A stretch of 45,756 nucleotides of DNA, taken from assembly GCA_002441265.1 (NCBI GenBank), contig DJVQ01000060.1, positions 1 through 45,756 on the forward strand. The letters are read 5' to 3'. This DNA is from Syntrophaceae bacterium UBA6252. GTDB taxonomy: Bacteria > Desulfobacterota > Syntrophia > Syntrophales > UBA6807. The notes under the pieces are model-generated. The model saw only the letters and a program-made list of their open reading frames with translations. It did no database searches and was not told the DNA's origin. Below, one piece after another: positions 1-7,819 of this stretch. How positions within the stretch are numbered: the stretch's first letter is position 1; every line of letters begins with the position of its first letter. A program made the translations under genes and the position numbers.

Positions 1-236
1 CGAGCCCGGCGGTCTCTCGTTTCCTCCGCGAGTTCCTTGAGAAGTTTCTGCCAGACCTCGACCAGATGATCGCCCTCCAGGAGAGGCTTCGGGCATACTT
101 AAAAGAGTGCCAGCCCGACGCGAACGCAAGAAAGGAGGTGGTGTGGAAGGTGCTGATGGACAGGGATGTCTGGGCAGCCCTTCACGGGGGCGAGATAGCC
201 GCATGGTCCCTTATCACGAGGAGGTATCTGCAATGA
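1..236 (+). CDS. Precorrin-2 dehydrogenase / siroheme synthase, C-terminal end (partial)
   Basis: The frame from base 3 is open to a TGA at 234-236 and encodes about 77 residues, beginning SPAVSRFLREFLEKFLP. This resembles the C-terminal helical domain of the Met8/SirC/CysG-N family ('SPALSRyLRe...'), which oxidises precorrin-2 to sirohydrochlorin and inserts iron. The N-terminal NAD-binding part lies outside the window. The stop overlaps the hemA start (ATGA), showing translational coupling. Siroheme is the branch-point intermediate of the Ahb haem pathway encoded downstream, which fits the context. The family call rests on a short fragment plus synteny. Arginine codons here include several AGG, as in hemA. 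Confidence 0.7.
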   Translation, partial: SPAVSRFLREFLEKFLPDLDQMIALQERLRAYLKECQPDANARKEVVWKVLMDRDVWAALHGGEIAAWSLITRRYLQ

Positions 237-1516
237 ACATGGCCCCCTCCTGCCTCCTCACCCCACTTGCCATCGCGGGTGTCAGCCACCACACTGCAAC
301 GGTGGACGTGCTCGAGCAGGCGAGGTATCCGGATGAGCAGGCATTCCTCGAGAAAGCCCGTGACCGTTTCCGAGGGGTGATGCTCCTCCAGACCTGCAAC
401 CGTGTGGAGATATTCGTCCATGGAGAAGCCGAGACGCTGGCCGCCTTCCTCCAGGAAGAAGGGAGGGGGGATTTCTCGTTCTGCACGGGAGCAGACGCCA
501 TGCGACACCTCCTCGAGCTTGCCTGCGGGATTGATTCCATGATTGTGGGTGAGGACCAGATCCTCGGCCAGCTCAAGAAGGCCCTCCAGCAGTCGAGGGA
601 CGCAGGATGCGCAAGTCCGGTGCTCGAGCTCTGCATCAACAAGGCAGTCCACGCAGGGACAGAGGCACGAAGGCGGACGCACATCAACAGGGGTGCCGTC
701 TCGATCGGTTCTGCCGCAGTGCAGCTCGCGGAGGAGCAGCTCGGCACGCTCCAGGGCAAGCACATCCTCGTGATCGGGTCAGGGGAGATGGGCATGCTTG
801 TTGCACAGGCGCTTGCGGCGAAGGACCTCACCGCCATCTATGTCGCAAACCGGACCTATTCCCGGGCCGAGATGCTGGCAAAAAAGATCGGGGGCAGGGC
901 AGTGAGGCTCGACGACCTCCCCCGCTACATGGTCCAGTCGGACGTGGTCATCTCCTGCACATCTGCACCTCACCCGGTCATCCACTGCAATACCCTCCGC
1001 GATGTGATGAAGGCTCGCTGCTGGCCGCATGACAAGACACCCCGGCCCCTCATCCTGATCGACATCGCGCAACCAAGGGACGTCGAGGAGGGAGCGGATG
1101 TGATTGCCGGAATCTCCCTCTTCTCAATCGACAACCTCCGGAGGATCAACGAGATGACCATGCAAGCCAGGAGGAATGAAGCCGAGCGGGCAAGGGAGTA
1201 TCTGGATGGCGAGCTCCTCCATTTTGTAAGGCTCCTCAACAGCCGGGCGGCTGACGATACCCTGGCCATCCTGCATACATGGGCTGAAGCTATCCGCCTC
1301 AGGGAGCGGGACAGGGCGCTTGCAAGGCTTGGGACAGGCGACCTTCGGGCAAGGGAGATCATTGACGACCTCTCCAGGGTGCTCGTCAAGAAGATCCTCT
1401 CGGATGTGACAGTCTCCATCCGCCACTGCGCAGAGATGGGCGAACTCGAGTCTGCCGAGTCGCTGGTATCCGCCATCACCAGAGGTGAGAATCTGTGTTT
1501 CCGCAACGAAGAATGA
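233..1516 (+). CDS. hemA: Glutamyl-tRNA reductase
   Basis: HemA reduces glutamyl-tRNA(Glu) with NADPH to glutamate-1-semialdehyde, the first step of C5-pathway tetrapyrrole synthesis. Visible family motifs are GVSHHTA near the N-terminus, the catalytic-cysteine motif LQTCNRVE, GIDSMIVGEDQILGQLK, RRRTHINRGAVSIGSAAV, a Rossmann segment VIGSGEMG, and a C-terminal dimerisation helix. Start: ATG at 233 has GAGGAGGT about 7 bases upstream and overlaps the previous stop; the in-frame extension to 107 lacks similarity. A second ATG lies at 239. The protein is about 427 aa, normal for HemA. It resembles Methanomicrobiales HemA, and AGG makes up roughly 40% of its arginine codons, unlike the CGG-dominated genes after 2.3 kb. 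Confidence 0.93.
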   Translation: MNMAPSCLLTPLAIAGVSHHTATVDVLEQARYPDEQAFLEKARDRFRGVMLLQTCNRVEIFVHGEAETLAAFLQEEGRGDFSFCTGADAMRHLLELACGIDSMIVGEDQILGQLKKALQQSRDAGCASPVLELCINKAVHAGTEARRRTHINRGAVSIGSAAVQLAEEQLGTLQGKHILVIGSGEMGMLVAQALAAKDLTAIYVANRTYSRAEMLAKKIGGRAVRLDDLPRYMVQSDVVISCTSAPHPVIHCNTLRDVMKARCWPHDKTPRPLILIDIAQPRDVEEGADVIAGISLFSIDNLRRINEMTMQARRNEAERAREYLDGELLHFVRLLNSRAADDTLAILHTWAEAIRLRERDRALARLGTGDLRAREIIDDLSRVLVKKILSDVTVSIRHCAEMGELESAESLVSAITRGENLCFRNEE

Positions 1517-2478
1517 GAAGGCTCAGGGGACGAATCGTCCAGCCCCTCCTCCGGGAGCAGGTACTGCAGAAGACAGACCTCGTTGCCCCGCTGTTCATCG
1601 ACGAGACCGCATCATCGAGGAGGGCGATTCCCTCAATGCCGGGACAGTTCCGTTATCCCCCACGGGAGGCGGAATCTGTCGCAAGGGAGCTCTGGGACGC
1701 CGGGATCAGGGCCGTCATGCTCTTCGGAGTCCCGAAGGAGAAGGATGCACAGGCATCCGGTGCGTACGATCCTGACGGGGTGGTGCAGCGCGCGGTCAGG
1801 TCGATAAAGAAGTCGGTCCCCGGGATGGTGGTGATCACGGACGTCTGTGCCTGCGAGTATACCGATCACGGACACTGCGGCATCGTGGGCGACACCCGTT
1901 CAGGAGTCGACCTTCTGAACGACCCATCGCTCGACATCATGGACCGCATCGCATTGAGCCATGCAGGGAGCGGGGCGGATATTGTTGCACCCTCCTGCAT
2001 GCTCGACGGCGTTGTCCAGTCCATGCGGCATGCCCTTGACAGGGAGGGGTTCGAAGACGTCCTGATCATGTCGTATTCGACCAAGTTCGCGAGCGCCCTC
2101 TACGGCCCGTTCAGGGAGGCGGCAGACTCGGGGTTCCAGTTCGGGGACCGGACCACCTACCAGATCCATCCCGGGAACACGCGGGAGGCTGTCATGGAGT
2201 CGATGCTCGACCTTGACGAGGGGGCGGACATCCTCATGGTGAAACCGGCCCTCCCCTACCTGGACATCATCTGCCGGGCCCGGCAGGAGTTCGACCTCCC
2301 CATCGCCGCCTACAACGTGAGCGGCGAGTTCGCCATGATCAAGGCGGCGGCGAACCTGGGATGGCTCGACGGCGAGCGGGCCATGATGGAGGCCCTGCTC
2401 TCCATCCGGCGGGCCGGCGCCGACATTCTCATCACCTATTTCGCCAGGGAGGCCGCCCGGCTTCTCTCGAAAGGCTGA
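1495..2478 (+). CDS. hemB: Delta-aminolevulinic acid dehydratase (porphobilinogen synthase)
   Basis: HemB condenses two 5-aminolevulinate molecules to porphobilinogen. The sequence has the metal-binding motif DVCACEYTDHGHCG, the Schiff-base lysine motifs MSYSTKFAS and DILMVKPA, and the C-terminal NVSGEFAMIKAA. Length 327 aa is normal. The GTG start at 1495 gives MFPQRRMRRLRG, like many HemB N-termini, and has AGGTGA 6-7 bases upstream; ATG at 1513, overlapping the hemA stop, is the alternative. Codon use changes within the gene: the first ~240 codons have many AGG/AGA arginines, while from about 2,230-2,270 onward CGG and GCC dominate as in the rest of the window. The change lies at the conserved MVKPA region, so the gene may be a hybrid of two sources. 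Confidence 0.93.
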   Translation: MFPQRRMRRLRGRIVQPLLREQVLQKTDLVAPLFIDETASSRRAIPSMPGQFRYPPREAESVARELWDAGIRAVMLFGVPKEKDAQASGAYDPDGVVQRAVRSIKKSVPGMVVITDVCACEYTDHGHCGIVGDTRSGVDLLNDPSLDIMDRIALSHAGSGADIVAPSCMLDGVVQSMRHALDREGFEDVLIMSYSTKFASALYGPFREAADSGFQFGDRTTYQIHPGNTREAVMESMLDLDEGADILMVKPALPYLDIICRARQEFDLPIAAYNVSGEFAMIKAAANLGWLDGERAMMEALLSIRRAGADILITYFAREAARLLSKG

Positions 2479-2480
2479 GC

Positions 2481-3569
2481 ATGCCCGATTCGAAAAACGA
2501 CGGCCCGGTGCTTTCCCACCCCCTGCGGATGGTGGCCTGGGAAGTTACCCGGAGCTGTAACCTTTCGTGCCTCCACTGCCGGGCCTCGGCGGAAAAGGGG
2601 CCCTACCCGGACGAGTTCGATACGGCGGCCTGCCGCGCCCTTCTGGACGACATCGCCTCCTTCGCCAGCCCCGTGATCATTCTGACGGGGGGCGAACCCC
2701 TCCTTCGGCCCGATCTTTTCGAACTGGCCTCCCATGGGACGGACCGGGGGCTTCGCATGGTGCTCGCCACGAACGGCACCCTGGTGGACGAAAGGACGGC
2801 GGAAAAAATCCGGGATTCGGGCATCCGCCGGGTGAGCATCAGCCTCGACGGTTACGACGCCTCCCGCCACGACGCCCTCCGGGCCGTGCCGGGGGCCTTC
2901 GAAGGGGCCATGGGCGGCATCGACGCGCTCCGGACGGCGGGGGTGGAGTTTCAGGTGAACACCACGGTGACCCGGCGGAACCTGTCCGACCTGGACCGGA
3001 TTCTCGATCTCGCCGTTTCCCTCGGCGCGGCGGCCCACCATCTGTTCCTCCTCGTTCCCACGGGGCGGGGGCGGGAGATGGCCGACGAGGAGATTTCGCC
3101 GGAGGAATACGAAGAAACGCTCCGGTGGTTTCTCGACAGGGAAGACCGGGTCCCCATCGAACTGAAGGCGACCTGCGCGCCCCACGCCTTCCGGATCCGG
3201 CGGCAGCTCGGGAAGAAAGGAAAAACGGCGGCGGCGAACCCCCCGGGCTTTATCCGGGGTCCGGAACTGACGCCGAGGGGATGCCTCGGGGGGATCACCT
3301 TCTGCTTCATCTCCCACGTGGGCACGGTCCAGCCCTGCGGCTACCTGGAAGTGGACTGCGGGCGGATTCCCGAACGGCCCTTCCGGGAGATCTGGGAGCG
3401 CTCGGCCGTCTTCGGGAAGCTGCGGAATCCCCGCCTCTACGGAGGAAAATGCGGCCGGTGCGAATTCCTCCGGGTCTGCGGCGGCTGCCGGGCCCGGGCC
3501 TACGAGGCGACGGGGGACTATCTCGCCGAGGAGCCCCTGTGCGTTTACGAACCGGGGCGGAGGGCCTGA
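2481..3569 (+). CDS. ahbD: Radical SAM haem b synthase (AhbD)
   Basis: AhbD oxidatively decarboxylates the two propionates of Fe-coproporphyrin III to vinyls, the last step of siroheme-dependent haem synthesis. The N-terminus reads MVAWEVTRSCNLSCLHC, with the CxxxCxxC motif for the SAM-cleaving 4Fe-4S cluster at about residues 25-32. The C-terminal half carries GCLGGITFCFISHVGTVQPC and a SPASM-like cysteine set (KCGRCEFLRVCGGC) for an auxiliary cluster. AhbC proteins typically begin with a different signature (GISKLY...), so AhbD is preferred over AhbC. ATG 2481 is 2 bases after the hemB stop; about 362 aa. AhbC, HemL, HemC and HemD are not in the window. Confidence 0.85.
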   Translation: MPDSKNDGPVLSHPLRMVAWEVTRSCNLSCLHCRASAEKGPYPDEFDTAACRALLDDIASFASPVIILTGGEPLLRPDLFELASHGTDRGLRMVLATNGTLVDERTAEKIRDSGIRRVSISLDGYDASRHDALRAVPGAFEGAMGGIDALRTAGVEFQVNTTVTRRNLSDLDRILDLAVSLGAAAHHLFLLVPTGRGREMADEEISPEEYEETLRWFLDREDRVPIELKATCAPHAFRIRRQLGKKGKTAAANPPGFIRGPELTPRGCLGGITFCFISHVGTVQPCGYLEVDCGRIPERPFREIWERSAVFGKLRNPRLYGGKCGRCEFLRVCGGCRARAYEATGDYLAEEPLCVYEPGRRA

Positions 3570-3593
3570 CCCCGCCCGGTGAAAAGGCAGACC

Positions 3594-4040
3594 ATGGACG
3601 AGCTGGACAGAAGGATTCTGAACGAGATTCAGAAAAGCTTCCCCATCGTTTCCGATCCCTGGGAGGAGGTGGGGACGCGGCTGGGCGTCTCCGGGGACGA
3701 GGTTTTCTCCCGGGTGAAGCGGCTCGCCGGGGAGGGGCTGATCCGGAGGATCGGCGCCGTCTTCGATCCGGTGAAACTCGGCTTTGCGAGCACCCTTTGC
3801 GCCGCCCGGGTGCCGGAGGACCGGCTGGAGGCCTTCGTCCGGACGGTCAACGCCTTCGAGGGGGTGACCCACAACTACGAAAGGGACGATGCCTGGAACG
3901 TGTGGTTCACCGTGATCGCCTCCTCGGAAGAGGAGCTGGACCGCGTTCTCGGGGAGATCCGCGGGAAAACCGGGATTCGGGAAATCCTCGACCTGCGCTC
4001 CACGCGGAAATTCAAGATCGACGCCACGTTCGAACTGTGA
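3594..4040 (+). CDS. Siroheme decarboxylase subunit (AhbA/AhbB, Lrp/AsnC-like)
   Basis: This Lrp/AsnC-type protein (winged helix at about residues 1-60, then a ligand domain) fits the AhbA/AhbB family, which decarboxylates siroheme to 12,18-didecarboxysiroheme. Signatures are MDELDRRILNEIQKSFPI, GLIRRIGAVFDP.KLGF and VTHNYERDDAWNVWFTV. Position next to ahbD supports the enzyme role over a transcription regulator. AhbA and AhbB normally act as a heterodimer; only one subunit is present here. Start is ATG 3594 or in-frame GTG 3579. The stop TGA (4038-4040) coincides with the first three bases of a dispersed repeat, so the natural C-terminus may have been altered. Confidence 0.8.
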   Translation: MDELDRRILNEIQKSFPIVSDPWEEVGTRLGVSGDEVFSRVKRLAGEGLIRRIGAVFDPVKLGFASTLCAARVPEDRLEAFVRTVNAFEGVTHNYERDDAWNVWFTVIASSEEELDRVLGEIRGKTGIREILDLRSTRKFKIDATFEL

Positions 4041-4201
4041 TGAAGTCGTAAAAAGGACAATTCAACACTTTTTCGAACGACAAAGTAAAAAGCTCCAGAG
4101 GCAAGGCGCCAAAATCCCGAGGAATGAAGCGTACTTATGGTACGCTAAAGGGTCGAGGGAAGAAGGGCAACGCAGCATATGGATTTTTTACGAAGCCGTC
4201 A
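4038..4201. repeat. Dispersed inverted-repeat element, copy 1 (complete)
   Basis: A 164-bp element with terminal inverted repeats: left TGATGAAGTCGTAAAAAG, right end (reverse complement) TGACGGCTTCGTAAAAA. It is about three-quarters identical to copy 2 (15708-15860) in reverse orientation. The interior holds a hairpin with 7-bp arms (4128-4134 and 4140-4146) and loop TTATG. It encodes no protein, so it looks like a MITE or another small mobile repeat. It lies between the haem genes and polA, and its left TGA is the stop codon of the upstream gene. Confidence 0.85.
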
Positions 4202-4217
4202 ACTGTAAAAGGGGACC

Positions 4218-6887
4218 ATGACCATGGAAAAGGAAAAACCCGTTCTCTATCTCGTGGACGGGAGCAACCATGTTTACCGGGCGTTCCACGCCACGCCGCC
4301 CCTCACCACTTCGAAGGGCTTCCCCACGAACGCCATCTATGCCTTCACCAACATGCTCCTCAAGGTGATCCGGGAGAAGGCGCCCGAATACATGGCCGTC
4401 GTTTTCGATGTGAAGGGCCCCACCTTTCGCCACGAAGCCTACGAGGACTACAAGGCGACCCGGAAGCCCATGCCGGACGAACTGTCCCAGCAGCTTGCCC
4501 CCATCCGGGATCTCGTCCGGGGGTTTTCCATTCCCCTCCTCGAGCGGCAGGGCATGGAGGCGGACGACGTCATCGGCTCGCTCGCCCGGCGTTTTGAAAA
4601 GGAGGGGGTCCGGGTGGTGATCCTTTCCGGGGACAAGGACTTCATGCAGCTCGTGTCGGACCGGATCGTCCTTTTGGACACGATGAGGGACCGTCTTTAT
4701 GACGAGAAGGGCGTTCGGGAGCGTTTCGGCGTCGGTCCGGACAGGGTCGTGGACATCCTGGGCCTCACCGGCGACACGTCGGACAACGTGCCCGGCGTGC
4801 CGGGGATCGGCGATAAAACGGCCCGCAAGCTCGTCGAGGAATACGGGGGAATCGAGGAAATCCTGAACCGCGCCGAATCGATCCCCAGCCGGAGGATCCG
4901 GGAGAATCTTCTGCAATACGCGGAACAGGCGCGGCTGAGCCGGGAACTGGTGACCATCCGGACGGACCTGGACGTGGGGGATGACCTGGAAGCCTTCCGC
5001 ATCGGCCCGCCGGACACCCCCGCCCTGCGGGAACTCTTCCGGGAGTTCGAGTTTTCCTCCCTTCTCCAGTCCCTGAAGGGGAAGGAGGAGGCAAAGAGAA
5101 CCGATTTCCGGGTGCTCGCGGGGAAGGAGGACCTTTCCGGATTCATCCGGGAGGCCCGGGAGAAGGGTTCCTGCGCCTTTCACATGCTTCTCACCTCCCC
5201 CGATTCCATGGCGGCGGACCTCGCCGGGGTCGCCCTGTGCCTGGAACCGGGAAAGGCGGTCTATCTTCCCGCGGGGAACGACGGCGGCGTGCCGGGCGGG
5301 GAATCCCTTCCGGAGGCCGTAAGGCCCCTCCTGGAGGACGGACACATCGCCAAGTGGGCCCACGACGCGAAAAGCGCGGAGGTCTTCCTGGCCCGGAAGG
5401 GAATCGCCCTCGAGGGACTGGAAGGGGACACCATGGTGGCCGCCTACCTCCTCAACCCGACGAAGCGGGCCTTCGACCTTCCCGATCTTTCCATGGAATT
5501 CCTCAACCGGGAGGCGACGTCGCTGAAGGACATCGCCGGGAGCGGGGCCCGGGCCGTCCCCCTTGCCGAGATCCCCGCGGAGAAGCTCGGTTCCTACGCC
5601 TGCGAGTGCGCCGACCGGGTCCGGCGGCTTTCCCCCGTCCTTCTTGACCGGATGCGGGAGGACGGGTCGGACGATCTCTTCCACAAGGTGGAAATGCCCC
5701 TGGTTTCCGTTCTGGCGTCCATGGAACGCAAGGGGGTCCTCCTCGACTCCGGTCTCCTGAAGCGGATGTCGGCCGAACTCGGGGAACTCATGGCCCTCTC
5801 GGAGCAGAAAATCCATATTCTCGCCGGGGAGCCGTTCAACATCAACTCGCCGAAGCAGCTCCAGGAGATTCTTTTCGTGAAGCTGAAGCTTCCCCGGGGC
5901 AGGAAGATCAAGACGGGACACTCGACAGACGTGGACGTCCTCACCTGGCTGGCCCAGTCCTACGAACTTCCGGCGGAGATCCTCTCCTACCGGAGCCTCA
6001 TGAAGCTCAAGTCCACCTACGTGGACGCGCTGCCGCTTATGGTGAACCCGGAAACGGGGCGGCTCCACACGTCCTTCAACCAGACCGCCACCGCCACGGG
6101 ACGGCTGTCGAGCAGCAATCCGAACCTCCAGAACATCCCTGTCCGGACCCTGGAGGGGAAGCGGATCCGCCAGGCCTTCGTCGCCTCGCCGGGGCACGTC
6201 CTCCTTTCGGCCGACTACTCCCAGATCGAGCTGCGCATCCTGGCCCATCTTTCCGGCGACGAAACCCTGATCCAGACCTTCGAGCGGGGGGAGGACATCC
6301 ACCGCCGGACCGCGGCGGACGTCTTCGGCGTCTTTCCCGAACTCGTCAACGAGGACATGCGGCGCCACGCCAAGGTGATCAACTTCGGGATTCTCTACGG
6401 GATGAGCCCCTTCGGCCTTTCCCGGGAACTCGGGGTGGACCAGAAGCTGGCGAAGGCTTACATCGACGAGTACTTCCGGAGGTACAAGGGCGTCCGGGCC
6501 TACATCGACGGGATCCTGGAGGGGGCCCGGAAGGACGGTTTCGTGACGACCCTCCTGAACCGCCGGCGCTACCTTCCCGAACTCGCCGGCCGGAACGGGC
6601 CCGTCCGCCAGTTCGCCGAGCGGACGGCCGTCAACACCCCCATCCAGGGGACCGCCGCCGACCTCATCAAGGCGGCCATGATCAACATCTGGAATCTTCT
6701 GAGGAAGAAATCCCTCTCCGGGAGCATGATCCTTCAGGTCCACGACGAACTCGTCTTCGAAGTCCCCGAGGGGGAGCGTGAAGAAACGGAGGCCCTCGTC
6801 CGGAAGGAAATGGAGGAGGTGATCGCGCTCAAGGTTCCCCTCAAGGTGGAGATCCATGCGGGGAAGAACTGGGATGAAGCCCACTGA
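4218..6887 (+). CDS. polA: DNA polymerase I (proofreading motifs degenerate)
   Basis: Pol I fills gaps and removes RNA primers and damage. The 5' nuclease domain (about 1-290) has LVDGSNHVYRAFHA, MEADDVIGSLAR, SGDKDFMQLV and GDTSDNVPGVPGIGDKTA. The polymerase domain has motif A (DYSQIELRIL, ~665), motif B (RRHAKVINFGILYG, ~715-730) and motif C (QVHDELVFEVP, ~840). The middle domain (~300-470) keeps the exonuclease fold pattern but lacks its catalytic carboxylates: the DxE position reads FHMLL, the NxxxD position reads DAKSA, and the YxxxD position reads YACEC. 3'-5' proofreading is therefore probably absent, as in several other bacterial Pol I families. Length 889 aa is typical. ATG 4218 (or 4224) follows AAGGGG. 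Confidence 0.96.
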   Translation: MTMEKEKPVLYLVDGSNHVYRAFHATPPLTTSKGFPTNAIYAFTNMLLKVIREKAPEYMAVVFDVKGPTFRHEAYEDYKATRKPMPDELSQQLAPIRDLVRGFSIPLLERQGMEADDVIGSLARRFEKEGVRVVILSGDKDFMQLVSDRIVLLDTMRDRLYDEKGVRERFGVGPDRVVDILGLTGDTSDNVPGVPGIGDKTARKLVEEYGGIEEILNRAESIPSRRIRENLLQYAEQARLSRELVTIRTDLDVGDDLEAFRIGPPDTPALRELFREFEFSSLLQSLKGKEEAKRTDFRVLAGKEDLSGFIREAREKGSCAFHMLLTSPDSMAADLAGVALCLEPGKAVYLPAGNDGGVPGGESLPEAVRPLLEDGHIAKWAHDAKSAEVFLARKGIALEGLEGDTMVAAYLLNPTKRAFDLPDLSMEFLNREATSLKDIAGSGARAVPLAEIPAEKLGSYACECADRVRRLSPVLLDRMREDGSDDLFHKVEMPLVSVLASMERKGVLLDSGLLKRMSAELGELMALSEQKIHILAGEPFNINSPKQLQEILFVKLKLPRGRKIKTGHSTDVDVLTWLAQSYELPAEILSYRSLMKLKSTYVDALPLMVNPETGRLHTSFNQTATATGRLSSSNPNLQNIPVRTLEGKRIRQAFVASPGHVLLSADYSQIELRILAHLSGDETLIQTFERGEDIHRRTAADVFGVFPELVNEDMRRHAKVINFGILYGMSPFGLSRELGVDQKLAKAYIDEYFRRYKGVRAYIDGILEGARKDGFVTTLLNRRRYLPELAGRNGPVRQFAERTAVNTPIQGTAADLIKAAMINIWNLLRKKSLSGSMILQVHDELVFEVPEGEREETEALVRKEMEEVIALKVPLKVEIHAGKNWDEAH

Positions 6888-6936
6888 TCGCTTTTACTCG
6901 AAAAGGCAGGGAACCGTCCGGCGGGAAGAGGGAAAA

Positions 6937-7773
6937 GTGCGTGATCCCGTGGGAATGAAACGCATCGTCATCCGGGGATTCGTCGGGACGGGCGAGGCGG
7001 CGCCCGCCGGAACCTTCCTCGCCCGGAAAACCGGGCTTACCGCGCGCGAGATCGAGGATGCCCTCGCCAAGGGGGCGCTCCGTCTCAAACGCCCCGGTCG
7101 GAAACGGTTTCGTCCCCGCAAGGGGGACGTACCCCTCGGGGAAGGGGACGCGCTGGAATTCTTCTATGACGAGGGGATCCTTTCCCGTGTGCCTCCCCGG
7201 GCGACCCTTGTGGAGGACCGGAAGGAATACAGCGTCTGGTTCAAGCCTCCCGGCCTCATGACCCAGGGGTCTCCCTGGGGCGACCACTGTTCCCTGGAGC
7301 GGCAGGCGGAACTGCATTTCCGCGGGGGGCGGACGGTGTATCTCCTCCACCGGCTCGACAGGGAGGCTGCCGGCCTCGTCCTTCTGGGCCACACGAAAAA
7401 GACCGCCGCCGCCCTGTCCCGGCTGTTCAGGGAGGGGGCCATCGAAAAACGCTACCGCGTCGAGGTTTCAGGCAGGCCCGCCACACCCGGCGGCGGGGGC
7501 GTCATCGATCTGCCCCTGGACGGGAAAAAGGCCCGGACCGACTTCCATGTCGTTTCCTGGGACGGGGAAAGAAACGTCTCCGAGATCGAGGTGATTCTCC
7601 AAACCGGCCGCCTCCACCAGATCCGGCGGCATTTCGAGGCCGTCGGATGCCCCGTTCTCGGGGACCCCCGGTACGGGAAGGGAAACCGGAACCGGGAAGG
7701 CATGAAGATCAAGGCCTTTTCCCTGACCTTTCCCTGTCCGGTCCGGGGCGGGGTGGCCCGGTTCTCCCTTTGA
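6937..7773 (+). CDS. RluA-type RNA pseudouridine synthase
   Basis: Converts a uridine in RNA (probably rRNA; target unknown) to pseudouridine. The catalytic motif is LLHRLDREAAGLVLL, with the aspartate that attacks uracil; later family signatures are EKRYRVEV, TGRLHQIRRHF and LGDPRYG. The N-terminal ~90 residues look S4-like (FLARKTGLTAREIEDALAKGAL). The frame is open from 6856, overlapping polA. GTG 6937 is preferred because GGAAGAGGG lies just upstream; ATG 6955 and ATG 6874 are alternatives. It is probably cotranscribed with polA and converges on the malic enzyme gene. Confidence 0.87.
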   Translation: MRDPVGMKRIVIRGFVGTGEAAPAGTFLARKTGLTAREIEDALAKGALRLKRPGRKRFRPRKGDVPLGEGDALEFFYDEGILSRVPPRATLVEDRKEYSVWFKPPGLMTQGSPWGDHCSLERQAELHFRGGRTVYLLHRLDREAAGLVLLGHTKKTAAALSRLFREGAIEKRYRVEVSGRPATPGGGGVIDLPLDGKKARTDFHVVSWDGERNVSEIEVILQTGRLHQIRRHFEAVGCPVLGDPRYGKGNRNREGMKIKAFSLTFPCPVRGGVARFSL

Positions 7774-7819
7774 GGCCGAAGGCGTGCAAACGGCGTCCGC
7801 AGTGCTTTCCCGGGCGGCT

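Noticed and set aside
107..232. hemA start at 107
   Set aside because: The segment is a shifted-frame reading of the sirC end; ATG 233 has a strong SD and overlaps the sirC stop.
4188..6884. An 898-codon minus-strand open frame opposite polA
   Set aside because: polA is unmistakable; the minus frame has no domain or ribosome-binding site.
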